Assembly (NCBI GenBank): GCA_018857735.1
Contig: JABMCL010001157.1
Span: 62,001 to 126,000, forward strand
Length of the DNA: 64,000 bases
Origin: Alviniconcha marisindica
Lineage: Eukaryota; Mollusca; Gastropoda; Provannidae
Direction of reading: 5' to 3'
The notes under the pieces are model-generated. The model had not been told where the DNA came from. It was given only the letters and a program-made list of their open reading frames with translations, and ran no database searches. The translations under genes were made by a program, and so were the position numbers. Below, piece by piece: positions 24,891-37,936 of this stretch. The first letter of the stretch is position 1. Every line of letters begins with the position of its first letter.

Positions 24891-25096
24891 TGCATGTGTG
24901 TGATGCGCATAAGCGTGAAATTACTGAGGGTTGTGTTAGTGTGCAGGCTTTAACTTGCTGCCGAAAAAGATGAGCAATGTTGTGTGTGGGTGTGGAAGCT
25001 TGGTAAGCTGGAAGCTCCAGAGTTTGCTTGGAGCAGGCAAGGGTTTTTGTTGTTATTTGCCCCGTCTGCAGAATGCCAGAAGGGAAGGGAGCTATG

Positions 25097-25102
25097 AATA
25101 AA
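25097..25102 (+). terminator. Candidate RPP30 polyadenylation signal
   Basis: AATAAA 483 nt after the stop codon. Another AATAAA is at 26129-26134. Either could be used; the nearer one is the simpler choice. Confidence 0.5.
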
Positions 25103-26540
25103 ATTCAAAAACACTTCCAGAGTTTTGTTTTGCCTGCTGCATTCGTGTGCAGTGAAATTTGTACAGCTTATTCCTACACAATAATAAATAACAATGAATA
25201 CTTAGAGTGCCTAACCCGCACAGGCCCTAAGTGTTTACACGTTCTTTACAAATACATATTGTCAAAAATTCAACGCATACAACATGAATGCACGCACGCA
25301 CGCACACACACACTCGCACATGCACGCACGCACATACACACACACCAGTTGCATATCAGGGCAATGAGACTGAAGAAAGGGTTTTTAAAAAGAGAAAGGT
25401 TTTAAAGGAAGATTTAAAAGAGCTGACAGAGGTAGAATGGTGGACAGAAACGGGCACAATCACCCCCCTTCCCTCCACACACACCTCACCCATACATTTA
25501 AAATGATTAAAAAAAATAAACCAAACAGTTGCATATTAACTATGTCGACCCATGTAGGTATGCTGGCAGAACACATTCCTGACATTTTCAGAATTTACAG
25601 CAGGTTTATCAGGTTTATTTTAAGAAGGCAGAAAAAGTATGTATCAGTTTTGTCTCCTAAGGAGATTGATGAAGCTGTGAAGTTTAATCCTGTATCAGGT
25701 GCATGCCTGCTTCAGTAGTCTATTGTAATACATGCATGTGTGCATATTCATAGTTAAAAGAGATGTATCAAAAACCAATGGCTCTCTCTCCATGTCAGTC
25801 TTGGCACCGTGTTTACGTCACTAAAGGATCAGCACAACTGCGCTCAAACACTGGCTTACCAGAAGAAAGTTGTGTTCAGATTCAGTTTAAATGACATTTA
25901 TGGTGGATTCCCAGAAGATATTTTCAGTCATCTGTAAAGTTGCATAGCCATTACTCTCTCTCACTCCCTGTGTTGTGTGTGTATAGGTCTAGGAAGTAGT
26001 AGCACAACCAAGTGAACCGATGGATTACCTCCCTTCTTTCATCCAGCCTGGTTGGTAATGTAAAACGGGGGATTCTTTTTGAACATCCAAGGAAGGGTCC
26101 CGAGCTAAAATTATGCAAACATCGTTGAAATAAAGTCATATAAATTGCTGCTCATAGTATGTGTGTTATGAACAAAACTTGCAACAGAAAATGTGCAGTC
26201 CTGCTTTGGTTTGCAATGAAGGCCTTGCTTGTAGTTGTAGTCAAGGTTTTTCCATAGATCAAAGTCAACTTTGCCAGTTTTTGCTTAATTTCTCACAGAT
26301 TGTGCATAGATACAGCTATGTTAGGAATAGAAGAAGCTTCATATGGGAACATACATACTCACACAGAAAAAAAAAAGCAAGAACACCACACCAAACACCC
26401 ACACCAAAACCACATGACGCATGTTGTATGTATCCATGCAAAGTTGCTTGGAGACTATGCCAACAGGAAGAGGACAACTGAATGTATGTAACAAGGAACT
26501 CTTTATCTGTACTACATGTAATGTAAAGCGCACAGCAGGT

Positions 26541-26690
26541 GATGTGGCCTGAGTGGCTAATGGACTGGTTGTGGGTTTGAATACTTGTTCAGGCAGTAAC
26601 CCTCTTCCCTCCTTTCCTAGTCTTGGGACAGCGGTGTTAGTGTAGTGTTTAGTCTATGGGATGAGGACCCCCTCCACACACACACACAAC
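26541..26690 (+). mobile_element. tRNA-derived SINE fragment
   Basis: TGGCCTGAGTGG (26545-26556) fits a Pol III A box and GGGTTTGAATA (26573-26583) fits a B box, spaced as in a tRNA head. No cloverleaf with a sensible anticodon stem can be drawn, so I call a SINE head, not a tRNA gene. The body runs into a CA-rich end near 26690. Confidence 0.55.
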
Positions 26691-27169
26691 AACAAAACTA
26701 GCCCCAAGTCCTGTGTGCTACAGACTTGTGCATATGATGTACAGATCCTGTGTCAGCGGAAAAGAATATGTGTATAAATTTTACCCATGTTAAGAATAAA
26801 TTATTTGGATGGACAGGGTCACCATCTAGCAGTTGTTGATTTTCCTGAAGAAAAATGTCCTCAAAACTCCCTTGAAAAAATATGCAACATGTACACATAT
26901 ATGTGCACACACTATGCAGATACACATTCACGCACACACACATACACACACTGATCTGACACACAAGAACTACAACAAATCAGAGTGTGTTATTTTTAAC
27001 TCCCAGTAAACTGTCTAACATCGGGGTGAACAATTCCAAACTCAGTGTGATGAAGAACAGTGCAGAGGGTTAAGTACAATCCAAGCATAACTCCCCAGTT
27101 CTTCAACGGGTCATGTGGCTTCTATACCAGAACCACCATGTCCCGCTGTTGCGCTTGCACAGCAATCAG

Positions 27170-27640
27170 CCCAGAAACAAGTGATGTGGCGTGTGCCCCG
27201 TGGCCAGCACATCCCACTGGTGGCATGCAGCCCTGAGCCCAGCAATGCCTGATGTGGCATCTATCCCAGAAAGTCTGTGGCACCCAGCACCAAGCCCAGC
27301 AATGCCTGATGTGGCATCTATCCCAGAAAGTCCTGCTGTGGTACACAGCGCTAAGCCCAGCAATGCCTGATGTGGCATCTATCCCAGGAAGTCCTGCCAC
27401 CGGCACACAGCACTAAGCCCAGTGATGCATGATGTGGCATCTATCCCAGAAAGTCCTGCTGTGGTACACAGCACTAAGCCCAGCAATGCCTGATGTGGCA
27501 TCTATCCCAGAAAGTCTGTGGCATGCAGCCCTGGGCCCAACAATGCCTGATGTGGCATCTATCCCAGAAGTCCTGCCACTGGCACACAGCACTGAGCACC
27601 CGAGGCTGTGGCATCTGCATTCAGTGGAACCCCACAACAG
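27170..27640. repeat. ~60 bp minisatellite downstream of the iRhom gene
   Basis: About seven copies of a unit with CAATGCCTGATGTGGCATCT, ATCCCAGAAAGTCC and a CACAGCACTAAGCCCAG segment. Its ATCCCAG(A/C)AAGTCCTGC core is shared with the 32-bp array that starts at ~28.14 kb, so the two look like relatives. Diverged copies continue to ~27.9 kb. Confidence 0.85.
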
Positions 27641-28139
27641 GGCACATCATCCCCAGCAAGTCCCACTGGTGGCTTGTGTTGGTGAACTAAGACTGAGCCA
27701 CTTGAGGCTGACATCTTTATTCTGACAGTACCCCAACCATGGGTTGCATCTACCCCAGCAAATCCCACTAACCGCACATGCTAGTGAACTCAGGTCAAAG
27801 CACTTTAAGCTGTGGTAGCTGCATTCCATGGTACCACACAATGGGGCATGTCCATCCCAGCAAACCCCAATGGCTGTGCATGTTGGTGAAGATGATTGAG
27901 GCATTTGGAGCAGTTAGAAACAGGTTTTTATCAACTTCTGTGCTCTGAGAGGCCAAAACTGGGCCCCCAGAACAGAAACATTCATTTTTAGCCCCCAGCG
28001 GAGCGTTGCCCCTGTGCCCCACCAGGGCATGGGTGGCTCTTGTATCCCAGCCTCTTTGGTCAGTACACTCGAGCATTTTTTCTCCTTCCCCATGCCTGCT
28101 GTGGAATTTCATTCAAGAGACCCCGCCCCCTCCCCTGTG

Positions 28140-28945
28140 GGGCATGCCTCTACCCCAGCAAGTCCTGCTGGTTGCACACGTCTACCCCCGCAGGTCCCAC
28201 TGGTTGCACCTGTCTAGCCCAGCAGGTCCCACTGGCTGCACCTGTCTACCCCAGCAGGTCCCACTGGTTGTATCCGTCTACCCCAGCAAGTCCTGCTGGT
28301 TGTATCCGTCTACCCCAGCAAGTCCTGCTGGTTGTATCCGTCTACCCCAGCAAGTCCTGCTGGTTGTATCCGTCTACCCCAGCAAGTCCTGCGGATTGTA
28401 CACGTCCACCCCAGCAAGTCCTGCTAGTTGTACACGTCTATCCCAGCAAGTCCTGCTGGTTGTACACGTCTATCCCAGCAAGTCCTGCTGGTTGTACACG
28501 TCTATCCCAGCAAGTCCTGCTGGTTGCATATGTCTTCCCCAACAAGTCCCACTGGTTGCAAGTCCCACTGGTTGCTCATGTCTACCCCAGCAGGTCCCAC
28601 TGGTTGCAAGTCCCACTGGTTGCACACATTTACCCCAGCAAGTCCCACTGGTTGCACACATCTACCCCAGCAAGTCCCACTGGTTGCACACATCTACCCC
28701 AGCAGGTCCCACTTGGTTGCACACATCTACCCCAGCAAGTCCCACTGGTTGCACACATCTACCCCAGCAAGTCCCACTGGTTGCACACATCTACCCCAGC
28801 AGGTCCCACTTGGTGCACACGTCTACCCCAGCAAGTCCCACTGGTTGCCCACATCTACCCTAGCGGGTCCCACTGGTTACACAAATCTACCCCAGCGGGT
28901 CCCACTGGTTACACAGATCTACCCAAGCAGGTCCCACTGGTTGCA
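28140..28945. repeat. 32 bp minisatellite containing the iRhom stop codon
   Basis: About 24 copies; on the minus strand each reads CAACCAGTGGGACCTGCTGG then GGTAGA. The copy at the coding end supplies the last iRhom residues CNQWDLLG and the TAG stop (28919-28921). The rest form the immediate 3' UTR or flank. Because C-N-Q-W-D-L-L-G aligns with the C-terminus of vertebrate iRhoms, the coding sequence is probably the seed of the array. Confidence 0.9.
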
Positions 28946-29482
28946 CATGTTGTCGGTGAAGGAGAGGCAGTCCAGGCGGCGGCAGGGCTGGCAGGGGTGG
29001 GGCTGCAGCTGGACGTAGGTGTAGAGCAGGGCTCCGGACAGACTCACCAGCAGCACCAGCCCCGTGATCACCGTCGACGCCTTGCGGACCTGACTCCCCC
29101 TGCCGTAAACAAAGCAGCCAGGAACCGTTGACCTCGGACTGCATTCCCTCTGCAGGCCCTTTTTGCTTTGCTGGGCCAACTAGTGCATTGAGTGGCAAGC
29201 CTTTCAAAGGTCATATCGGATTTCAAAATCCAACTTTGTACAAACTTTGGCTGGAAAAAAAAACAACAAACAGAGCTACCTTTCTCAAGAGAGCTGCCAA
29301 ATTGGATATTCACAGTATCCAAGTCGGTTAATGAAGGGGGCTGGGCCAGGGGAGGAGGGGGTGCTAAAGTTGGAAAATTGGCTGCTTCTTCATTAGGGAG
29401 GCATGTGAAAAGTAAATTGATTAATGAGGGGGGGGGGGGGGGGAGGGGGAGGGAAAGGAGAGGAGAGAGATAAGGGGAGGAG

Positions 29483-29518
<36 letters not shown>

Positions 29519-32500
29519 GTGACGACAATGAATTTGTTAAATAATGTTACTGCTCACTGCTGCAGAAATGACAACCAGATACACATAATACCCCCCTCCC
29601 CCAGCCATTTTCTAATTTCTTTTGTTCTAATTTTAACTGTTACATTTTTCTGGCTGTGCATATAAAACAATGTCTCTTTGTTTCATAGGGCTGGGGTGGG
29701 GGACAGGGTGAGTTCAAGCCGGGATGGAGAGTGTGGGGGTGGGGGACAGGGTGAGGTCAAAACGGGATAGGGGATGTGGGTTCAGGGTGGGATGTAGGGG
29801 TGGGGAACAGGGGGAAGTCCAGCCAGGATGTGGAGGTGGGGGACAGGGTGAGGTCCAGCCATGATGTGGGGGTGGGGGACCAGGGGAGGTCCTGGCAGGG
29901 GTGGGTGGGGAACAGGGGAAGTATGGCCAGGATGTGGGGTGGCGGCGGCGGATGTGGAGGTGGGAACAGGGGGAAGTCTGGCCAGGATGTGGAGTGACAC
30001 ATGGAGGTGCCGGATGAGGGGGACAGGGATCGCCAGGATGTGGAGGTGGGGGACAGGGGAAGGTCCGGCCAGGATGTGGAGGTGGGGGACAGGGAGGTAT
30101 AGGGTCCAGCCAGGATGTGGAGGTGGGGGACAGGGAGAGAGCCAGGGGGGTGGGCGAGGGTCGCCAGGATGTGGAGGTGGGGGACAGGGAGAGGTCCAGC
30201 CAGGATGTGGAGGTGGGGGACAGGGAGTCAGCCGGATGTGGGACAGGTGGGGGACAGGGGAGGTCCAGCCAGGATGTGGAGGTGGGGGACAGGGAGAGGT
30301 CCAGCCAGGATGGGGGTGGGGGGTCAGGAGGGTGGGGGACAGGGAGAGGTCCAGCCAGGATGTGGAGGTGGGGGACAGGGGAGGTCCGCCAGGATGGAGG
30401 TGGGGGACAGGGCGAGGTCCAGCCAGGATGCAGGAGGTGGGGGACAGGGCGAGGTCCAGCCAGGATGGAGGTGGGGGACAGGGCGAGGTCCAGCCAGGAT
30501 GGGAGGTGGGGGACAGGGCGAGGTCCAGCCAGGATGTGGAGGTGGGGGACAGGGGAGGTCCAGCAGGAGTGGGAGTGGGGATGGAGGTGGGGGACAGGGG
30601 AGGTCCGGCCAGGATGGAGGTGGGGGACAGGGGAGGTCCAGCCAGGATGGAGGTGGGGGAAGGGCGAGGTGCCAGGATGGAGGGGTGGGGGACAGGGGAG
30701 GTCCAGGCCAGGATGCAGAGGTGGGGGACAGGGCGAGGTCCAGCCAGGATGGGAGGTGGGGGACAGGGCGAGGTCCAGCCAGGATGGAGGGAGTGGGGGA
30801 CAGGGCGAGGTCCAGCCGATGGAGTGGGGGAGGGGATGTGGAGGTGGGGGACAGGGGTACGTGGGGTGGGGCAGGGGAGGTCAGATGGAGGTGGGGGACA
30901 GGGCGAGGTCCAGGGATGGGGTGGGGCAGGGGAGTGGATGGGGGTGGGGGACAGGGTGAGGTCCGGTGGGATGTGGAGGTGGGGGACAGGGGAGTCCAGG
31001 GTGGGATGTGGGGGCAGGTGGGAGTGAGGGTGGGCAGGGTGGTGTGGAGGTGGGGGCAGGTGAGGCGGTATGGGAGGGATGTGGGGGTGGGGGCAGGGTG
31101 AGGTCCAGGTGGGAGTGGGGGTGGGCAGGGGAGGTCCTGGGATGGGGGTGGGGCAGGTGGTCCTGGAGTGGGGGTGGGGGGCAGGGGTCAGGTGGAGTGG
31201 GGTGGGGCAGGTGGGTCGTGGGGGTGGGGGGCAGGGTGAGTCCAGGTGGGACGTGGGGGTGGGGGGCAGGGTGAGGTCCAGGTGGGACGTGGGGGTGGGG
31301 GGCAGGGTGAGGTCCAGGTGGGACGTGGGGGTGGGGGGCAGGGTGAGGTCCGGTGGGACGTGGGGGTGGGGGGCAGGGTGAGGTCCAGGTGGGACGTGGG
31401 GGTGGGGCAGGGTGAGGTCCAGGTGGGACGTGGGGGTGGGGGGCAGGGTGAGGTCCGGTGGGACGTGGGGGTGGGGGGCAGGGTGAGGTCCTGGTGGGGG
31501 GTGGGGGGCAGGGTGAGGTCCTGGTGGGGGTGGGGGCAGGGTGAGGTCCTGGTGGGGGTGGGGGCAGGGTGAGGTCCAGGTGGGACGTGGGGGTGGGGGG
31601 CAGGGTGAGGTCCAGGTGGGACGTGGGGGTGGGGGGCAGGGTGAGGTCCAGGTGGGACGTGGGGGTGGGGGTGCAGGATGAAGTCCTGGTGGGGGTGGGG
31701 GGCAGGGTGAGATCCAGGTGGGACGTGGGGGTGGGGGGCAGGGTGAAGTCCAGGTGGGACGTGGAGGCAGGGTGAGGTCCAGGTGGGACGTGGGGGTGGG
31801 GGACAGGGCGAGGTCCGGTCAGGATGGACGAAGCGTGATATCCCACATGACTTTCTACATCCAAGTTATCCCTTCACTCACACGTCAAACGTGATGTAGG
31901 GCATGAAGACCAGCGCGCAGACGGCACCGCAGCCGAAGCCGGCCAGAGTACCCAGCAGGCTGACGTAGGGCAGCAGCCCCATGACCAGCAGGAGGAGGAG
32001 GCAGCCGGACAGCTTGACCACCTCCCAGTGGGGCTTGTCCAGCAACGTCCATGCCTGGCTCAGCTCCACCGCTGCCTCTCCCATCATGCCTGACACCCCG
32101 CTCGTGCTGCCCACTTGCGGAATGTAGGGCTGAGCGGTGCTCGCCACCTGTACAGATCTGTATGTTAACAATAATGACAGGAAATTCACAGAGTCCCACT
32201 TGGGGAATGTAGGGCTGTGCCGTGCATGCCACCTGTACAGATATGTACATTAACAATAATAACAGGAAATTCACAGAGTCCCACTTGGGGAATGTAGGGC
32301 TGTGCCATGCACACCACCTGTACAGATTTGTACATTAACAATAATAACAAAAAATTCAAAGAGTCCCATTTGGGGAATGTAGGGCTGTGCCGTACATGCC
32401 ACCTGTACCTATTTGTACATTAACAATAATAACAGGAAATTCACAGAGTCCCACTTGGGTAATGTAGGGCTGTGCTGCGCTCGCCACCTGTACAGATTTG

Positions 32501-35500
32501 TACGTCAACAATAATAACAGAAAATTCACGCAGTCCCACTTGGGTAATGTAGGGCTGTGCTGCGCTCGCCACCTGTACAGATTTGTACGTCAACAATGAT
32601 AACAGAAAATTCATGCAGTCCCACTTGGGGAATGTAGGGCTGAGCAGTGCTCGCCACCTACACAAATCTGTACGTTAACAATAATGACAGGAAATTCACA
32701 GTCCCACTTGGGGAATGTAGGGCTGAGCTGTGCTCACCACCTGTACAGATTTGTACGTTAACAATAATAATAATAGGAAATTCGCTGAGAGCTTTTTCGG
32801 AGATTCAAAGCGCTTTACAACTGAAAGAAAAAGAAAAAGAAAAAGAAAAAACAACAACTTCAGACTTATATAATGCCCAGTTGTTTCTGGAAAAGTGTCT
32901 GCTTGAGCTGCTCACTTGGGGAAAGTAGGGCTGAGCTGTGCTCACCACCTGTATGAATTTGCTTGTTAGACTTCTTTAATGCCAAGTTGTCTCTGGAGAA
33001 ATGTCCACTCGTGCTGCCCACTTCCGGAGTGCTCGGCTGAGCCGTGCTTGCCACCTGTGCAGGTTCCTTTGTTAGGCTGGGTCTTTGCTGTTGCTGTTTA
33101 TTTCATTTTAAAGGCATGATTGACAAAAGAGAACAAAAACAAAAAACAGAAGCAACAAGATATAAAAACTAAATAAATAAGAATGAAGGAAAGAAAGAAT
33201 GAAGGGAAAGGAATAATTCACATGCACGCATCAAGAACCACATCAGAAGAAAGAGTAAGAAAGAGAAGTTGGGGGGGTGAAGAAAAAAGCAAGCAAACAA
33301 CTCACACAATGAAATCAAATACACACAGGCTCTACCTAGCTTGTTAAAAACTTTTTTTTAAATCTCGTTAAACTTGTTTAATGCCGAACTGTCTCCGGGG
33401 AGGTATTGGTGGGGACTGAGATCCCAGGAGGTGGCGGTAGAGGGAGACTATACTACGCTACACTGTCACCACCAGAATGACTGACGCTAAGACTGGTTAA
33501 ACTTGTTTAACACCAAGTTGTCTCCAGACAGGTATTGGCGGGGACTGAGATCCCAGGAGGTGGTGGTAGAGGGAGACTATACCTAACGCTACACTGTCAC
33601 CACCAGAATGACTGACGTTAAGACTGGCTAAATTTGTTTAACACCAAGTTGTCTCCAGACAGGTACTGGCAGGGACCGAGATCCCAGGAGATGGGGTACT
33701 GGGAGATTATACCTAACGCTACATTGTTACCACCAGAATGACTTGGGCATTAAGATTGGTTAAACGTTTTTAATGCCAAGATGCCTCCAGAGAGGTACTG
33801 GCAGGGACCAAGATCCTAGAAGGAACGAGTTTTGAAACATCTGCTCTTAAACAATAAAAGAGGAGTGGCCTGTCGTAGGCTGGTTTTCAACCGGAGGTTG
33901 GGATTTTTGCAACAATCAAAAAGGCAAGACCCTCCGCTATAAATATATTCTTAAAAAGGAGAGGAGAACAGAGACAGCAAATCAGAGCTCAGGAGCTGTG
34001 TGAAAGTCGAGGCGGACGTCCTGGGCTCCCGTCCCTAATAAACTCGCGGTTTCTGTGGACGTAAAGCCACACTTCAACCAAGGAGACAGCAAAAGTCTTC
34101 TGCACTCACAAGCTGACCGGCTATGCTGCTGACGGTGTAGGTGGCCAGGATCCGCAACCAGCCGGCGCTGTTCTCCAGGGGCCGCATGAGCAGCCACTCC
34201 AGCACCAGCAGGGGCAGGCAGTGCAGGATGCCGAAGGTGTAGAAGAGGGCCAACAGGGGCCGCCACCACTGCCAGGTGGTCCCCTTCTTGGCCAGCCAGG
34301 GCCTGTCGGGGTCGGGGTGAAAGAGGAAGAGATTGGTGCCGACCTTGCACACATCCCGCAGGCACAGGACCTGCAGATCAGGGGAGAACTGTAGTGCTGA
34401 GGTTGGCGCCTTTCAGCTACGCTGTGATCAAAAATCTGAAAAAGGAATGTCTGCTAGTTTTCTAAAACAAGATCCAAACCCATAAAAGATTCAAGAGAAC
34501 ACTTATGTATAATGACACAGACACACAATCTGCACATTTTCGGGGTAATCTCCTTTGTCAAGTGACAAAATGACACTTAAAACAACAGTCAAAGGGTTAA
34601 AAATGATGAAAAATGAGATGACTCATCTTCTGTTTAGCTGAGTTGTTGTTCAGTGCTTGGAAGAATGAACTGACCAGGGTGACACTGACCTCAGCACATC
34701 CCACCCAGGGTGACACAGACCTCAACACACCCCACCCAGGGTGACACAGACCTCAGCACATCCCACCCAGGGTGACACAGACCTCAACACACCCCACCCA
34801 GGGTGACAAAGACCTCAACACACCCCACCCAGGGTGACACAGACCTCAACACATCCCACCCAGGGTGACACTGACCTCAGCACACCCCAGCCAGGATGAT
34901 GCTGACGGTAACACATCCCAGCCAGGGTGACACTGACAGCACACCTCAGCCAGGATGACGCTGACCATAACACATCCCAGCCAGGGTGACACTGACAGCA
35001 CACCTCAGCCAAGGTGACGCTGACAGTAACACATCCCAACCAGGGTGACACTGATCTCAGCACACCTCAGCCAGGGTGATGCTGACCTCAACATATCCCA
35101 GCCAGGGTGACACTGACCGCAATACCCCCCAGCCAGGGTGACACTGACAGCACACCTCAGCCAGGATGATGCTGACCGTAACACATCCCAGCCAGGGTGA
35201 CACTGACAGCACACCTCAGCCAGGATGATGCTGACCATAACACATCCCAGCCAGGGTGACACTGACAGCACACCTCAGCCAGGGTGATGCTGACCTCAAC
35301 ATATCCCAGCCAGGGTGACATTGACTGCAATACCCCTCAGCCAGGGTGACACTGATCTCAATACCCCCCAGCCAGGATGACACTGACCTCAACACAGTGT
35401 TCCTTGTCAAGATGGAAAGAGCCTCCCAGGAAGTTGCAGTGGGCATGGGACAGCATCTGGCAGGTACCACGGTGGTCCACACAGCAGGGGTGGATGACGT

Positions 35501-35608
35501 GGGCCACACTGTTCAGACCTGGCAGACGCTTCCCGCAGTGAGGGGAACCCCAAGCACCAGCATCTAGTCCACAGAAACATCCCTGTGTTGTGGTTTTTGT
35601 TGTGGTTT

Positions 35609-35677
<69 letters not shown>

Positions 35678-37870
35678 CTGTGTAACTGTTTCTGTTTTGT
35701 TTCAACAACACAGATGTATCCACGATTTTCAGTGTGTTTTAACAACCAGAGATAGAAACAGCATGTTATCAGGTGGGGGTACCATTTTGCAAAACTATCA
35801 AGTCATTACTGAAGAATGTATTTGGGGTCCAAAACACCTAAATGGTGGAGCAATATGCACTTAAAAAACATAATGGCCAAATGCCCAGTTGAGAAGCAAG
35901 GAGTATTTAGCAAAACACCCTTTAATTTCTGTACAAAAGGTTCAGCAACTGCTGCTCTATCAAGTGTTGGTTTTCAACTGCTGACCTCCCTTACTTCATA
36001 CGTGAAACCCTGCAGATTCTTTCACCTTTGAAATCGTGTAAAACTGTTGGAGATATTTGGACCAAGAATGGCGATACAATCGTTTTAAATGGTAAAAGTC
36101 TAAGACACATCCAGTGATGTTTTACCAATGTCTAAAACCTATTGGCTGTGCAGATGGGGATTTTTTGACTAAAGTCAGGACTAAAGTACAAAAGCAGGTC
36201 AGAGTAGAGTGTGACTGTCAACATAGTTCCTTGTTATCCTACTACAGTACAGAGACAGGTCAAAGAGTTGGTGTAGTGCATCACCAAGATCATCACCATC
36301 ACCACTACAGTACTGATGCAGGTCAATGAGCCTAACTGGTGGTGCAGTTCATCATCATCATCGTCACCAACATCATCATCATCATCGTCACTACAGTACA
36401 GAGGCAGGTCAAAATGTCTGTTGGTGTAGTTCATCATCATCACCATTGTCATTACTGACGGTGTCGTACATCATCATCATCACCATCACCACTACAGAAC
36501 AGTGGCAGGTCAAAGAATCTGACTGCTGGTATAGTTTATCATCACCATCGTTGTCATGACTGTTGGTGTAGTTTATCATCATCATCATCATCACTACAGT
36601 ACAGAGGCAGGTCAAAGAGTCTGACTGTTGGTGTAGTTTATCATCATCATCATCATCACTACAGTACAGAGGCAGGTCAAAGAGTCTGACTGTTGGTGTA
36701 GTTCATCATCATCATCACTACAGTACAGAGGCAGGACAAAGAGTCTGACTGTGGGTGTAGTTCATCTTCAACATCACTGTCATGACTGTTGGTGTAGTTT
36801 ATCATCATCATCACTACTGTACAGAGGCAGGCCAAAGAGTCTGACTGTTGGTGTAGTTCATCATCATCATCACTGTCATCATCATCATCATCACCACTAA
36901 AGAACAGAGGCAGGACAGAGTCTGGCTGTTGGTGTAGTTCATCATCACCATTGTTGCCATGACTGTTAGTGTAGTTTGTCATCATCTTCACTATCATACA
37001 GAGGCAGGCCAAAGAGTCTGATTGTTGATGTAGTTCATTATCATCATCATCATCATCACTGTCATCCTCCACCTCCTCATCATAGCTACAGTACAGAGGC
37101 AGGTCAAAGAGTCTGACTGTTGGTGTAGTTCATTTTCATCATCATCATCATCATTGTCATCATCATCACCATCATCATAGTTACAGTACAGAGGCAGGTC
37201 AAACAGTCTGGCTGTTGGTGTAGTTAATCATCATCATCACCATCACCATCATCATCATCACCACAGTACAGAGGCAGGTCAAACAGTCTGACTGTTGGTG
37301 TAGTTAATCATCATCATCATCATCATCATCATCTCATCATCATCATCATCATCATCATCATCACCACCACAGAACAGAGGCAGGACAAAGAGTCTGACTG
37401 TTTGTGTATTTGCTGCACTCGTCCCTCGTGGTGGTGCCAGCAGCATTGAGTGAGCCACGCATCTGGCAGCAGCCGAAGGAGGTGTTGTCCAGCTTGTGGA
37501 ACTTGCGCGCAGCAGCCTCCTCCGCCATGTGCTGGTCGCGACGCATGCAGGGGGCAAAGGTGGCCCCTGCCGCTGCATGGACAGCGAGCAAGGTTAGACA
37601 CAGTGTGAGCATGACAATGGTGGCAATGATGATGATGATAATAAACGAGGATCTATAGACAAGTGCCCCATCTCACCCAAAGCACCTATGAGCATTCCGA
37701 AAAATGTGATAATGATGGGGATGAGGATGACTGATTTACTTGCACCCAATCTTGTCTTTGCCCAAGGCACTTACAGTTACAAGCACTCCAAAAGAGCATG
37801 AGGAAGAGGAGGAGGATTTAGAAGTGCCCTGTTTTACTCAGAAAAACAAGATGATGATGTCAGCACCCCC

Positions 37871-37936
<66 letters not shown>

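Noticed and set aside
26541..26595. Possible tRNA gene
   Set aside because: A- and B-box matches are present, but no acceptor stem pairing or anticodon arm could be drawn. A SINE head is the better reading.
27170..28945. Regularly spaced repeats considered as a CRISPR array
   Set aside because: The window is eukaryotic. The units are contiguous tandem copies without unique spacers and without cas genes.
28006..29131. 363-codon plus-strand frame (CTHLPQQVPLVAHIYPSKSH type)
   Set aside because: It is the 32-bp minisatellite read on the wrong strand and runs into the antisense of the last iRhom exon. 32 bp is not a multiple of three, so three frames are merely cycled.
29861..31864. Gly/Arg/Val-rich and Pro/His-rich frames of 280-390 codons
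   Set aside because: By-products of the stop-poor G-rich array. Both strands and several frames are open at once, with no start context or splice partners.
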